Positions 1 to 11,535 are shown, counted from the stretch's first letter. The stretch is DNA of 64,000 nucleotides from CAVWXT01 sp963759115 (GCA_963759115.1 CAVWXT010000006.1:496001-560000); one strand, 5' to 3'. Translations and numbers: made by a program. Notes: a model not told the origin generated them from the sequence alone.

Positions 1-3000
1 AGAATCTCGCCAACGTGAACAGTTACTACAGCGGCAGCACTCCGTCCTACGCCAGCCTGGTGGCCACCGACGCTTCCGGGAACGTCTACGTGGCCGGCAC
101 CATGGACGGCACGTCGGACTTCGACAATGGCCCGGGCACCTACAACGTAACCGTCAGTGGACCGGGCACGTTCGTGGCCAAGTACACGTCCGCCGGGGCG
201 CTTGTGTGGGCCAAGGGCTTCACCGGCTTCTGGAATGCCCCGGACGCGATTGCGGTTGGGGCTGACGGCAGCGTCTACACCACCGGCGCGTTCGGGGGCA
301 CGACCGACTTTGATCCCGGCTCCGGCGTGGCCAATCTCAGCCCCCACACCTACCAAGATGCGTTTGTCTCCAAGCTGGACTCGGCCGGCAACTTCGTTTG
401 GGCCAAGGCGCTCGGCGGCACCTCCGGCGCGGAAGGCTTCGGTATTGCCGTGGCCTCCGACGGGAGCGTCTATACGACGGGCCAGTTCGACGGAACGGTG
501 GACTTCGATCCCGGCTCCGCCAAGTACAACCTGACCGCCCCCGCCGGCCAGGAAGAGGCGTACGTTTCCAAGCTGACTTCCGCCGGCAGTTTCGTCTGGG
601 CCAATGCCTTCGCCGCCAGCAGTTCCACCACCAGCACGGGAATTGCCGTGGGCGCCGACGGCAGCGTCTACACCACCGGCGATTTCTCCGACACGGCCGA
701 CTTCGATCCGGGCTCGGGCACGTTCAATCTCACGAGTGCGGGCGCTGAGGATGCCTACGTTTCCAAGCTGACTTCCGCGGGGGCCTTCGTCTGGGCAAAG
801 CAATTCGGCGGGTCCGGTTACGACGATGCCTATGGCATTGCCGTGGCGTCTGACGGGAGCATCTATGCGGCCGGCCGTTTCGAGGACGGCTGCAATTTTG
901 ATCCCGGCGCGACCAACTTGACGCTCCCCAGCGCCGGCGCGGGAGACATCTTCGTGGCCAAGCTCACCTCGGCGGGCGGCTTTGTTTGGGCGAAGGGGAT
1001 CGGCGGCTCGGGCGATGATTGGGGACAGGGCGTTGCCGTTGGACCCAACGGGAATGTGTACCTCACCGGGGAGTTCCAGGGTACGGTCGATTTCGATCCC
1101 GGCACGGGCGTTGCCAATCTCACAAGCGCCGGCAGCGAAGGCAGTTTCGTTGCCAGGTTGGACTCAGCGGGCAACTTCCTCTGGGCCGGGGCCACCGGTT
1201 CGCCCGCCACCGATCCCTACGGACGCATCGACAACCTGTCCCAGAGCCTCGCCGTGGCCTACGATGGCGCCGTCTACACCATCGGCCAGTTCGAGGGCAC
1301 GGGGGACTTCGATCCCGGGACGGGCACGTTCAACCTCACGGGCACGTTGGCCAGCGGCAACAACGGCTTCCTGGCCAAGGTTTCCAGCCCGATCGCCCCG
1401 ATCGTGACGTTGGCGGCGCCGGCCTGGACCAACGTCAGCAAGCCCTCGGTGACGATGACCGCCACGGAAACTAGTCCCGGCATCGCCAACGGCACGACGG
1501 CGTATCTCGACGTGGACCTCAACAACGACGGCGACTTCACCGATGCGGGCGAGACGGGCTACCTCACCGCGACCGTGACCAATGGCACGGCCACGTTCAC
1601 GCCGACGGCGTCGCTGCCGGATGGCACCTACCATCTCCGCGCCCGAGTCAGCGACGTGGCGGGCACCGTGGGGGCGAGCGCCGTTTCCACGATGGTCGTG
1701 GCCACGGCGCCGCCGACGGTCACCCTGACTCCCGCCCGCGGCGATGGAAGCGGTGCCCCTGACCAACGTGCTGGTGGCCCGTTTTGGCGTGTTCGGCACC
1801 GGCAACTACTCGGCCACGATCACCTGGGGCGACGGCACGACGCCGACGACCGTCACCACTACGGTCGGTTCCTCCGGCTATATCGCCCAGCACGACCCGA
1901 CCGATTTGGGCCAGGGTTTCGACGTCTTCGCCTCGCACACCTACGCCGACGAGCTCAGCAACGCGACGTTCAGCGTGCAGGTGACCGACGGCACGACGAC
2001 CATTAGCGCCAGCACCAACACCTTCAGCGTGGCCGATCAGCAGATCATCAACCTGATCATCGTGAGCGGGAAGCTGCCGGCCAGTCCGCAACGGGGAGTG
2101 GCAATGGCCGCCATCACCGGCCTGGCCACCTTCACCGATCCGGCCGGAGTGGGCAACGAGACGGCGGCTGATTTCACGGCCACGATCAACTGGGGCGACG
2201 GCAACACCTCGCCCGGCACAGTCGTGTCATTGGGCAGCGGCAACTACCAGGTGAATGCCCCCGCCTACACCTACGTTCACTCGGGCTCGCTCAACGTCAG
2301 CGTCACGGTGAAGCACGATGCGCTGCCGTCCGTCACCTCGCCCAGCCAGGCGATCAGCGTGGGGAGTTCGCTACCGATCGTGCTGAGCACGTCGCCTTCG
2401 ATTAGCGGCGGCACGTTCGCCCCCGCCGGCGCCACGACGCTGGCGATCAATTTCAACATGACCATGGCCAACGCCGAACGTCGCGGCCAATTACCAACTC
2501 CAAAGCCTCGGCCCCGACGGCCTGTTGGGCACGGCCGACGACCTGATCGTGCCGCTCGGAGTCACCTATAGCGGCACCACGTCCACGTTGACCTTCCCCG
2601 CGCTGCCGGAGAACGTCTATCGTTTGACCGTACACGATGCCATCACCGGTGGCGGCGTCAAGCTCGACGGCAACGACGATGGCGTGGCCGGCGGCGACTG
2701 GATCACCGACTTCGTCGTGCTGCCCAGCACGGTCCAATTCTCCAGCCCGACGACGGTGAGCACGACCGGCACCGTTCCCCAGGCCATCGCCACCGGCGAC
2801 TTCAACGGCGACGGCAACTTGGACCTCGCCGTTGCCAACTACAATACGACCGGCACCGTCGGCATCCTCTTGGGCAACGCTTTCGGCGGTTTCTCGGCCG
2901 CTACCACCTACAATACCGGCGGCAGCAGTCCGATGGGCGTGGCGGTGGGCGATTTTAACGGCGACTCGAAGCTCGACCTGGCCGTGACCAACTACGGCGG

Positions 3001-6000
3001 CACCACGGTCGCGATCCTGCTGGGCAACGGCAACGGCACATTCGGCACGGCGACCTCCGTCACCGTGGGTACCTCGCCCCTGGGCATTGTGGCGGCCGAC
3101 TTCAACCGCGATGGCAAGCTCGATCTGGCCGTGGCCAACTATGGCAGCAACACGGTGAGCGTCCTTCTGGGCAACGGCAACGGCACATTCGGCGCCGCCA
3201 CGTCCTTGACGACGGGCGGCTATTGGCCCGACGCCCTCGTGGCGGCCGACTTCAACGGCGACGGCAAGCTCGACCTGGCCGTAGCCAATGGGGACGGCGG
3301 CACTGTAGGGATACTCCTGGGCAACGGCAGCGGCGGATTCTCGGCCGCCACCACCTTCCTTGCCGGTTCCCAAGGAACCACGGACTGGCCGCAGGCGATT
3401 GCCACCGGCGACTTCAACGGCGACGGCCGCGCCGATCTGGCCGTGGTGAACACCGGCACCAGTTCGATCGGAATCCTTTTGGGCGACGGCGCCGGCAGGT
3501 TCGGCGCCGCCAGCGTGATCAGTTCGGGCGGACTGTCATGGCCCCAGGGAATTGCCGTCAGCGACTTTAACGGCGACGGCTTTGCCGATCTGGCCGTGGC
3601 GAACCACGACGGCGGCAACGTGGTGGCTTATTTCGGCGATGGCACCGGCGCGTTCTCATCCGGCACCGCCGTCGCTACCGGGGGCACTGGCGTGCAAGCC
3701 GTCGTGGCGGGCGACTTCAACCGCGACGGCCAACCCGACCTTGCCGCGATCAATTCCGACAATACGACGGTGGGCGTCGTGTTGAATTTCTACGGTCCCG
3801 CCCCGGTCGTGCTCAGTTCACCCAACGGTCTGCCGTTCGACGTTGCCGTCGGAACTTTCGGTGCGGGTGAACTCGTTCAGGGATACAACAACGCCTTCGA
3901 CGGCGACGGCCGTCTGGTGATCGGCGGTGGGCTATACCGCCCCGGCAGCTTGACCTATAGCACGGCCGATAATGGCCAAAGCGTGGTCACCGCCGCCGGC
4001 ACGCAGGCCGGGCTGACCGTCAGCCGCGAGGTCACGGTGCCCAACACGGGCAGCGAGGATTTCGCCCGCACGATTGATACCTTCACCAATTCCACCGCCT
4101 CGCCGATTACGACGACGGTGCAGTACGTGGCCAATCTTGGCTCCGGCGCGGCCACCAACGTCTTTGCCACCTCCGATGGCGACACCATACCGGAGACCAC
4201 CGATTCCTGGATCGGCACGGATGACGCCAACGGCACGGGCACGCCGGCGATCATCCACTACATCCATCGCCAGGGCAGCTTGCAGCCCACGTCGGTGAGC
4301 CTGAGCGGCGACAACCTCACGTGGACCTATAGTCTTACGGTGGCGGCCGGTCAGACGGTGCGGTTAGCCGATTTCACGATTCTCGGCACGACGCAAGCGG
4401 CGGCCGTCGCCGCCGCCAATGCCTTGGTCACCAGTGGCGGATTCGGCGACCAGGCGGCCGCCTTCCTCGCCCCGGCCGACGTGCAATCCCTGGCAAACTT
4501 CGCCATCAGCGCCACGCCGGCCGCTCCCACCCTCGTTTCGACCAGCGACACCGGGAAGTATAGCAACGACAACGTCACAAACCTCGACAACAGCTCCTCG
4601 TCCAAGAAGCTCCAGTTCCTGGTCGGTGGACCCGCCGGTCCTACCGTCGCCGGCGCAACGGTCACAATCTATGCGGATGGCATTGCCATCGGCAGCGCCG
4701 TCGCCTCCGGCGACACGACGACGGTTACCACCAACGGAACTGCCGATCTGCTCGACGGCAGCCACGTCATTACGGCACGCCAAACGGAACTGAACAAGGC
4801 CGAGTCCGTTGGCTCTCCGCCGCTGACCATCCAGGTCGATACCCTGGCCCCCACCTTGAACTGGGGTACGGCTACGCCGGCGCCCAACGCAAACGGCTGG
4901 AACAACACGAACGTCTTGGTGCCGTACACGGCCGCCGACGCGCTGTCGGGCGTGAACACCAGCCTGCCGAGCAGTCCGTTGGTGCTGACGGCGGAGGGCA
5001 GCAACGTCACGGGCACGGTGACCGTGACCGATGTGGCTGGTAACAGTGCTACCTTCACTTCGTCCGCCTTCAAGATCGACAAGACGCCCCCTGCCGTGAC
5101 CGTGGCTTCCATCACCACGGCCAGCCACTCACCGGCCTTAAACGGCACCGTGGACGATCCGACGGCCGCGATTCAGGTCACTGTCGCGGGGAACTCTTAC
5201 GCGGCCGCCAACAACGGCAACGGCACTTGGACGTTGCCCGCGAACACGATTGTCCCCAGCTTGCAGCCGGGGGTGTACGACGTGTCGGTGACGGCCACCG
5301 ACCTTGCGGGCAACGTCGGAACCGACTCGACGACCGGCGAACTGCAGATTCTATCGGCCGTTGTCGGCCGGCACATCTTCTACAACAACTCGAAGTGGGA
5401 CGCGGACCCGGCGAACCCCATGGGCGATCCGGCCGCCAACGCCTATGACGACAACGCCATCGCCGCGGAGAACTCCAGCGATCCGCACCTGAGCAAGACG
5501 GCCCTCCTGCCCGGCCAAACCGCCACCTTCAACAACTACACCAGCTACAGCCTGGGCATCAACGGCATCATGGTCGATTTCGACCATCTGCCGGGCACCG
5601 TCACGGCCGCCGACTTCGAGTTCAAGATGGGCAACACCACGACGCCCGACACCTGGGGCCCTGCGCCGGCCCCGTTAAGCGTCACCGTGCGGCAGGTCAA
5701 CGGCATTGATCGGGTGACGATCATCTGGGCCGACGGGGCCATCCAGAACACCTGGCTCCAGGTGACGGTGAAGGCCACGGCCAACACGGGCCTGGCCCAA
5801 AACGACGTGTTCTACTACGGCAACGCCGTGGGCGAGTCGGGCAACTCCGCCACCGACACCCTGGTCAACAGCGCCGATGACGTGGCGGCCCGGCTGAATC
5901 CGCGCACGCCGTTCAACCCGGCCGCCATCGACAATCCCTACGACTACAACCGCGACCGGTTGGTGAACTCGGCCGACCAGGTGATTCCGCGATACAATGC

Positions 6001-6640
6001 CACGACGCCGTGGACGATGCTGAAGCTGATCGCCGCGCCGGCGGTGGTGGCCACGGACGACGCGGCGGCCACCGACAAGGCCACGGCCGTGGCGATCGCC
6101 GTGTTGAGCAACGACCGCAACGTTGGCGGGGCGTTGAGCGTCGCTCGCGCGGATGCCGCCAGCAGCCTGGGGGCGTCGCTTGCGATCAACGCCGATCAGA
6201 CGATTCGTTACGATCCGAGTGTTTCCACGACGTTGCAGGCGTTGATGGCCGGCCAATCGCTGTCGGGCGCGTGTACCTACACGATCCAGGACAGCAAGGG
6301 GCTCGCCGACACGGCGACGGTGAATGTCTTGGTCAATGGGCTTTCGGCGTCCCAGGGCGATCAGCCGATGACGTTGTCGGCGGCGGCCGACAGCGTGCCA
6401 AGCCGCAGTAGTGCTCCGACCGCGACCCTGTCATCCGCCGCGGGAGTTTTGCCCGCCGGCAGCACGGCGGCCCGTGATTTCCTGCTGCGATCGGACCTGG
6501 GGGCAAGCCCGTTGGGCTATCTGGCCTGGCTGTACGAATGGGAATCGCTTCCCGGGTCGGACAGTGACTCCAATGGGGGGATTATTGGTCACAATGCCGT
6601 GGATGGGCTAATGGCTGCTTACGCGAAGAAGCCTGGCTAA
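1..6640 (+). CDS. Giant multi-domain extracellular protein, 5' partial, two frameshifts
   Basis: The reading frame is already open at the left edge, so the N-terminus lies outside the window. About 2,200 residues are visible. From N to C: roughly seven SBBP-like beta-propeller repeats of about 65 residues (DFDPGSG, YVSKLTSAG and GSVYTTG motifs, nt 60-1400); Ig/PKD-like modules with TWGDG and NWGDG (nt 1400-2460); about seven FG-GAP/VCBS repeats with DFNGDGKLDLAVAN motifs (nt 2760-3790); Ig-like modules (nt 4530-5360); a planctomycete C-terminal module with dockerin-like calcium-binding loops (DYNRDRLVNSADQ, nt 5370-6030); and a tandem-95/cadherin-like segment (VLSNDRN). The frame changes near nt 1735 and nt 2478 with domain sequence continuing on both sides, so one gene is annotated. 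Role inferred: secreted or cell-surface adhesion/scaffold protein. Confidence 0.8.
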
Positions 6641-6696
6641 GGGCAAGGAGGATTCACCACCGTAGAGGGGGTTTCACTTGCGGGGTTTGATTTAGT

Positions 6697-6724
6697 TTGA
6701 CAAGCTGGCAATACTATAGATAAT
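6697..6724 (+). promoter_or_regulatory. Sigma-70-type promoter for the PEP-CTERM gene
   Basis: A perfect -35 box TTGACA (6697-6702) is followed after 16 bp by GATAAT (6719-6724), five of six bases matching the -10 consensus. It lies about 70 bp before the start codon at 6794. Confidence 0.55.
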
Positions 6725-6793
6725 AAGTGCATCTTGCCGTCCGCGAGGACATTCGAGCCTGCATCACGGTCCACTGGGTATAAGGGTGCTTCC

Positions 6794-7357
6794 ATGAAGA
6801 GGTCTTTCGCCATCTTGGTTGTCTTTCTGTGCTTGGTTTCGGCCGTTCGGGCCGACCTGATTGTGGATGCGGGAAATTGGAATCTGTCGCCCAATACGCC
6901 GGATCAAAGCATTTCCGTTTCTATTTCCGGCGTCGGCAGTGTGACAGATGCCACAGTGATGCTGCAAATCCTGGGCGGTTCGCCGTTGCCGAGTTTTACC
7001 GGCGGAGATATGACCACTGGAACGATCTTCGCGAGCAACAATACGGGGGCGCCCACCTACATCTTCAGCTCGCAGCTTGCGTACATGGACCTGGCAACCA
7101 ACAGTGGCACAGTGGATGGCAATGGCATTCTGGCCACGCTCAAGGTGAGCACCGTAGGGGTGACTAGCGGCAGTTTCACCCTTGAGACCAATGCGACGGT
7201 TGACGGTATGCCCATCGCTACGAACGTCGGCACGTTCCCGCCGGTGAACGTGACGTACCAAAACGGTTCGCTCAACATCGTTCCGGAGCCATCCAGTCTG
7301 GCGTTGTTACTGGTGGCATTGGGCAGCGTGGCGTGGTTCGCCCTCAAGTGCCGGTAG
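6794..7357 (+). CDS. PEP-CTERM sorting-domain secreted protein
   Basis: 187 residues. The start at 6794 is chosen because it directly begins a signal peptide (MKRSFAILVVFLCLVSAVRA); longer in-frame starts add unrelated residues. The body is a beta-rich, Ser/Thr/Gly-rich secreted domain without a recognised catalytic motif. The C-terminus has the PEP-CTERM signature VPEPSS, a hydrophobic segment (LALLLVALGSVAWFAL) and a basic tail KCR, which in this family direct sorting by an exosortase. Function of the mature domain unknown. A strong promoter lies upstream, so it is probably monocistronic. Confidence 0.85.
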   Translation: MKRSFAILVVFLCLVSAVRADLIVDAGNWNLSPNTPDQSISVSISGVGSVTDATVMLQILGGSPLPSFTGGDMTTGTIFASNNTGAPTYIFSSQLAYMDLATNSGTVDGNGILATLKVSTVGVTSGSFTLETNATVDGMPIATNVGTFPPVNVTYQNGSLNIVPEPSSLALLLVALGSVAWFALKCR

Positions 7358-7702
7358 TTTTGGGATGGCGGCCCGGTTCTCGATGGTGCTTGGGTGTTAG
7401 AATCTGCGCGGGCTCTGCGTGGTTCTCGTCTTCTGCGGCGCGGGAGTTACTCGCCTCCGATCCTGTCCCCGTCTTGCCGCCGCGCGCCACTTTGGTACAC
7501 TGATTGGTACTGTGATTGCGGTCAGCCTGTTCGGCCCTTTCAGGATCATTCCAGGGGCCGAAGTATTTCGTTTCCCGCCCGATCCGTCGAGCCCGTTGCC
7601 CACTAGGATGGGAGTACGGGGGGGAGTCTGGCCGCGGTCTTTTGTGGTTTGCGACGGTGGAGTTTGTTCGCCTTATGCTCGGTCTTTTGATTCTGATTCA
7701 GT
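7358..7702. other. Intergenic, no gene supported
   Basis: 345 bp between the PEP-CTERM gene and tRNA-Arg. Short overlapping frames on both strands show no recognisable domain or plausible start. It presumably holds the tRNA promoter, but no clear -35/-10 pair was identified. Confidence 0.5.
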
Positions 7703-7776
<74 letters not shown>

Positions 7777-8143
7777 CTTCAAGCTCTTCTCGCGATGTCG
7801 CGGCGCCATACCCTTATGCCCCTCCTGTGGCCACGCAAGCCGATGTGGGTGTGGACGGTCATCGTCACACCGATAACCGCGCGATGCCGCTGCCATCTCG
7901 GCCGCCAAACCGCCGGAACAGTGTGCGCGGCGAAGCAGCGCAATCTACTTGCCGTCCCGCCGAGCGACGGCTAGGCTAAGACTCGTGTGGCCGGCTTCCG
8001 CGATCACGCTTGCCGGACGATTTCGCCACCAACGGGGGCTACTCCGATGTTTCGGTATCCAATCCAGGCGAGTCCGGCTACACTACGTGTTTCGGCAGGT
8101 CCGTGATCCCAACATGGTTTTGCACATTGCGAGGAGATTGATT
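7777..8143. other. Intergenic, no gene supported
   Basis: 367 bp between tRNA-Arg and the thioredoxin-like gene. The frame of the downstream gene stays open upstream but encodes an Arg-rich, non-conserved-looking stretch, so it is treated as noncoding. Confidence 0.45.
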
Positions 8144-9283
8144 ATGGGTCGAAACGCGAGAAGTACGGTTCTTTCCCTCATCGCGGCCGCAATTTCTTTG
8201 GCCTGGGCGTGCGGCCTGCCCTGTTTCGCCGCGGCGCCGGCCACCCTGGAGATCGGCAGCGCGGCGCCGGATTTCAACCTGCCGGGGGTCGACGGCAAGA
8301 ATCACAGCCTCGATGAGTATCGCGACGCCAACATTCTGGTGATCGTTTTCACCTGCGATCACTGTCCCACGGCCCAGGCGTATGAAAGCCGCATCAAGCA
8401 ACTGGCGGCCGACTATCAAGGCAAGAGCGTGGCCCTGGTGGCCATCTCGCCCAACGATCCGGAAGCGCTCCGCCTGGACGAGTTGGGTTACACCGACGTG
8501 AGCGATTCGCTGGAAGAAATGAAGATGCGGGCGAAGGATAGCGACTTCAAGTTCCCGTATCTCTATGACGGCGAGGACCAGAAAGTGTCGCGGGCCTACG
8601 GCCCGGCCACCACGCCGCACGTGTTCGTTTTCGATCGGGCCAGGAAATTGCGGTTCGCGGGCCGCATCGACGATTCCGAAAAGCCGCAGCGGGTGACATC
8701 GCAGGAGACTCGCGACGCCATCGAGGCCCTGCTGGCGGGCAAGCCGGTTGCCGTCGAAAAGACCAAGACCATCGGCTGTTCGATCAAGTGGTCCGACAAG
8801 CGATCGTCGGCGAAGAAATCGCTGGAGACCTGGGCCAAGGAAGAGGTTCAACTCGGGCTGATCGACGCGAAGGGCATCAAGTCGCTGGTCCAGAACGATA
8901 GCCAAAAGCTGCGGTTGGTGAACGTCTGGGCCACCTGGTGTGGCCCTTGCGTGGCCGAACTCCCCGAATTCGTGACCATGAACCGCATGTACCGCCACCG
9001 GGATTTCGAGCTGATCACGATCTCGGCCGATTCGCCGGAGGACAAGGACAAGGCCCTGGAGGTGCTCAAGAACAAGCAGGTCGCCGCCGCGAACTATCTT
9101 TTCGAGGCCAACGACAAGTATAAGCTAATGGATGCCGTGGACGAGAAATCGTCGGGCGCCGTGCCGCACACGATCCTGATCGCGCCGGGAGGCAAGATTC
9201 TCTATCGCAGTCCCTCCGGGCCGTGCGATCCGTTGGCAATCAAGAAAGCGGTCGTCGATTACATGGGGCGAACGTACAAGTAG
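8144..9283 (+). CDS. Tandem thioredoxin-fold redox protein (AhpC/TSA-like plus TlpA-like)
   Basis: 379 residues. Start chosen at 8144 because GAGGAG lies 7 bp upstream and the start begins a signal peptide (LIAAAISLAWACGLPCFAAA). Domain 1 (about residues 35-190) is peroxiredoxin/AhpC-TSA-like with a CDHC redox pair in FTCDHCPTAQ. Domain 2 (about 215-375) is TlpA/ResA-like with the CxxC motif WATWCGPC and a cis-Pro region (AVPHTILI). The exported double redox domain suggests thiol-disulfide exchange in the periplasm, for example cytochrome maturation or peroxide reduction; the substrate is not evident. It stands alone between a tRNA and a convergent gene. Confidence 0.85.
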   Translation: MGRNARSTVLSLIAAAISLAWACGLPCFAAAPATLEIGSAAPDFNLPGVDGKNHSLDEYRDANILVIVFTCDHCPTAQAYESRIKQLAADYQGKSVALVAISPNDPEALRLDELGYTDVSDSLEEMKMRAKDSDFKFPYLYDGEDQKVSRAYGPATTPHVFVFDRARKLRFAGRIDDSEKPQRVTSQETRDAIEALLAGKPVAVEKTKTIGCSIKWSDKRSSAKKSLETWAKEEVQLGLIDAKGIKSLVQNDSQKLRLVNVWATWCGPCVAELPEFVTMNRMYRHRDFELITISADSPEDKDKALEVLKNKQVAAANYLFEANDKYKLMDAVDEKSSGAVPHTILIAPGGKILYRSPSGPCDPLAIKKAVVDYMGRTYK

Positions 9284-9306
9284 GACCTCGGCCGAACTGA
9301 ATCGGC

Positions 9307-9380
9307 GGGTGCCAGGGGCCGCTTGTCAGGCCGTGCATGAGTCGGCCGCAACACGGGCTGACGAGCAGCCCGTGGCACCC
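9307..9380. repeat. Dispersed palindromic repeat (GGGTGCCA...TGGCACCC)
   Basis: Terminal inverted octamers GGGTGCCA (9307-9314) and TGGCACCC (9373-9380) bound a 74-bp segment with CTTGTCAGGC/GCTGACGAGC-like internal symmetry. A related element lies at 31736-31870. It sits between two convergent genes. Confidence 0.6.
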
Positions 9381-9413
9381 AAGCTGTCGACAAGCAACGG
9401 TCATGCCATCGCC

Positions 9414-9851
9414 TCAGCCGGCGACGCTCCCGGCCGGCAGGGGCTGCCGGTGGCGGAATCCGGCGTTCACTTCGTGCCAGTAGAACACTTCGGGCTCACC
9501 CAGCTTCCACGACAGGCAGATCTTGCGGCCGTCGAGGATCGAGGGGAACGCCACCAGGCCCTCGGGCCCGTTAGCGGCCTCGACGCCCAAGGCCCGCAAC
9601 TCCTCCACATACTCCCGCAACCGGTGCGAGTCTTTCTCCAGTTCGGTCTGGACCTGGACAAGCTCCTGTTGGTACGGGTCGCGGTCATTGGGCTCCCTGC
9701 CGGCCAGCAGGAAGGAGAGTCGGCGGCGGCGATCGAGCAGCTCGCGCGACAGGTCGGCCAGGTCGCCGACAATCGCCCGCACCAGCGGCAGCATGGCGTT
9801 GGCCTCTTCCACCGTGAAACATTCGCGGCGGGCAGGTCGCTTGTGTGCCAT
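9414..9851 (-). CDS. DUF2203 family protein
   Basis: 145 residues. An N-terminal helix with FTVEEANAMLPLVRAIV is typical of DUF2203. A charged helical middle follows, then the conserved C-terminal block with GLVAFPSILDGRKICLSWKLGE and FYWHEVNAGFRHRQPL. Biochemical role unknown. It lies 34 bp downstream of nuoI on the same strand, so the two may be cotranscribed. Confidence 0.85.
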   Translation of the reverse strand: MAHKRPARRECFTVEEANAMLPLVRAIVGDLADLSRELLDRRRRLSFLLAGREPNDRDPYQQELVQVQTELEKDSHRLREYVEELRALGVEAANGPEGLVAFPSILDGRKICLSWKLGEPEVFYWHEVNAGFRHRQPLPAGSVAG

Positions 9852-9885
9852 CGGCGTCGTCTTTCTAGCTTGATTGCTTGCTTGC

Positions 9886-10413
9886 TTACAGGGTGGGGCC
9901 GTCGTGAACCGGCCGTGCGATGATCTTCGAGTTGGCTACGACGGTGGGATTGAGAGTGGCCCGTCCCCAGGCCACCTCGACGGGAAGCCGCGAGAAGTCG
10001 ACGATGCACCCGTCCCGGCTGTAACAGCTCAAGTCGAACGACGAGCCCATGAAAATGCAGTCGACCGGGCAATTCTCGGTGCAGATGCCGCAGAGCAGAC
10101 ACTTCCCGTAGTCAATCGTGTAACTGGTGATCTGGAACCCTTTCCGCCCGACCGCACGCTGCTTGGCGATGTAAATGCAACCGACGGGGCAGTCCTTCGA
10201 GCACCGCTCACACGCGATACACGACGTCAAGTCATAGCGATGAAAGCCCCGGAATCGCGGCGAGACTTGGACGGGCAGTTCCGGGTACTCGTATTGTTCG
10301 GTGAACGTTCGTCGCTTGGGGTCATAGGTGCGCAGCCAATACCGCAGGCAGACCCACAATGCATCCGCCACTGTAACCACTGCTTGGCGAATGTTCCACA
10401 ACCAACGCCGCAT
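9886..10413 (-). CDS. nuoI: NADH-quinone oxidoreductase subunit I
   Basis: 175 residues, normal for NuoI. It carries two 4Fe-4S motifs, CIACERCSKDCP and CLLCGICTENCP, in the spacing that binds clusters N6a and N6b of complex I. In the family it is a peripheral-arm subunit relaying electrons from NADH toward quinone. No other nuo genes are adjacent, so the gene is detached from the usual nuoA-N operon here. The frame is intact with a plausible start (MRRWLWNIRQAVV). Confidence 0.93.
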   Translation of the reverse strand: MRRWLWNIRQAVVTVADALWVCLRYWLRTYDPKRRTFTEQYEYPELPVQVSPRFRGFHRYDLTSCIACERCSKDCPVGCIYIAKQRAVGRKGFQITSYTIDYGKCLLCGICTENCPVDCIFMGSSFDLSCYSRDGCIVDFSRLPVEVAWGRATLNPTVVANSKIIARPVHDGPTL

Positions 10414-11015
10414 AAAAACCTCTTGGTGAAGCGGCCCAACACCGCTCGGTCAATCGCGAACGACGCACGCCGACCAACTTGCCCTCAGATTATACGAGGC
10501 GCGGGAGGGACCGCAACCCGTGTGCAATTTGCACGCGCCTCGGATGTCGGAATGGACCGCCGATCGGAGTCAGGCGGTCTTCGTTGCCGCGGGCAGCCGT
10601 CCCTCGCAATGGCCTGCAACCGTGGCAGGCACATCACCCTTAAGTATTAGTGCGATATTATCGTGGTTCGGTGCGATTGGCGAGGTTGAGGAGTCGCGAC
10701 AAGTCGAAAACTGCATGGAATGTCTAGCAATTGATGTGGGACTCTTCCGAAACGGCCGGCTAGAACCACCCGAATGGAGAAATACAGTCTATCATTTGTG
10801 GTGGAAGATGCGTGAAGAATATCGAGATGGCTATTCTTGTGCCAAGCGCTGCAAAAAGTCAGCGAAAAATCGGCGGGTGGGTCAAGAATATCCTTGACTT
10901 CGCCTGATTGCGGCGTATCGTACATTGATGGCGGTGTATTTACGCACACGCCCTGTTGACTTTTGGCAGAGCACTCAGACTAGGAAGCTCTGGCAAGAGA
11001 ACGAAGGAACGTAGC
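10414..11015. other. Intergenic between nuoI and csrA, no convincing gene
   Basis: About 600 bp. A 125-codon open frame at 10520-10897 (+) lacks a recognisable domain and has poor start context, so it is not called. TTGACT at 10956-10961 with a weak -10 (TAGGAA region) could serve csrA. Confidence 0.4.
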
Positions 11016-11243
11016 ATGTTGGTGTTATCCCGCAAGAAAAACGAGAGTATCGTCATCAACGATGACATTACGATCGTGGTCGTGGAGATCCGGGGGGATA
11101 AAGTCCGTCTCGGCGTCGAAGCCCCGAAGGAAGTGCCGGTCCACCGGCGCGAGGTCTTCGATGCGATCCATCGGAACGAAGTCGCGGCCGGCGACAAGGC
11201 AGTGACCAAGTCCGATGCGGCCGACAACGTCGGCAAAGAGTGA
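11016..11243 (+). CDS. csrA: Carbon storage regulator CsrA
   Basis: 75 residues. The start MLVLSRKKNES is the universal CsrA N-terminus, preceded by GAAGGA at a good distance. The conserved core (ESIVINDDITIVVVEIRGDKVRLGVEAPKEVPVHRREVFDAI) matches the beta-strand dimer fold; R44-like and other RNA-contact residues in GVEAPKEVPVHR are present. CsrA binds GGA motifs in mRNA leaders and controls translation. A short charged tail follows. No flagellar genes are adjacent, unlike in many bacteria. Confidence 0.97.
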   Translation: MLVLSRKKNESIVINDDITIVVVEIRGDKVRLGVEAPKEVPVHRREVFDAIHRNEVAAGDKAVTKSDAADNVGKE

Positions 11244-11418
11244 ATTGCCCACCTTCCGTCGAGCACCCCCTGCTCGCGTTTGCCCCTCCCAGCCGCGGTT
11301 GATTCTCTCTCTGGCCACAATCTCTGGCTCGCGTCGGGCGATTCTTGTGATGTTACCCCGTTTCCCGATGGGGGCCCCTTGACGCATCCTCCTCGCAAAG
11401 ATTATACAGACGGGTCTT

Positions 11419-11491
11419 GGCCCCGTCGTCTAGAGGCCTAGGACACTGGCCTTTCACGCCGGCAACACGGGTTCGATTCCCGTCGGGGTCA
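11419..11491 (+). tRNA. tRNA-Glu (anticodon TTC)
   Basis: Acceptor GGCCCCG/CGGGGTC, anticodon stem CTGGC/GCCGG with loop CTTTCAC giving TTC, T-arm ACGGG-TTCGATT-CCCGT, discriminator A. Its 3' end recurs at 19503-19524 and in part at 16603-16616, marking it as an integration target. Confidence 0.95.
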
Positions 11492-11492
11492 C
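11471..11492 (+). repeat. Candidate attL: tRNA-Glu 3' end direct repeat
   Basis: The 22 bp from the T-loop to just past the discriminator base are identical to 19503-19524. The last 14 bp (CCCGTCGGGGTCAC) also match 16603-16616. This is the classic tRNA 3'-end attachment-site arrangement. Confidence 0.75.
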
Positions 11493-11498
11493 CTGCTA

Positions 11499-11535
11499 CC
11501 CTCGTTTTTCCCGAGAAAGCGAGGGTTTTTGTTTT
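11499..11535 (+). terminator. Rho-independent terminator after tRNA-Glu
   Basis: Stem CCCTCG (11499-11504) pairs with CGAGGG (11520-11525) and is followed by TTTTTGTTTT. Confidence 0.75.

Noticed and set aside
1..1400. Regular repeats of about 195 bp as a possible noncoding tandem array
   Set aside because: They are coding beta-propeller repeats with in-frame variation.
10520..10897. 125-codon open frame between nuoI and csrA
   Set aside because: No domain, no ribosome site and unlike the codon pattern of neighbouring genes; overlapped by another open frame on the opposite strand.
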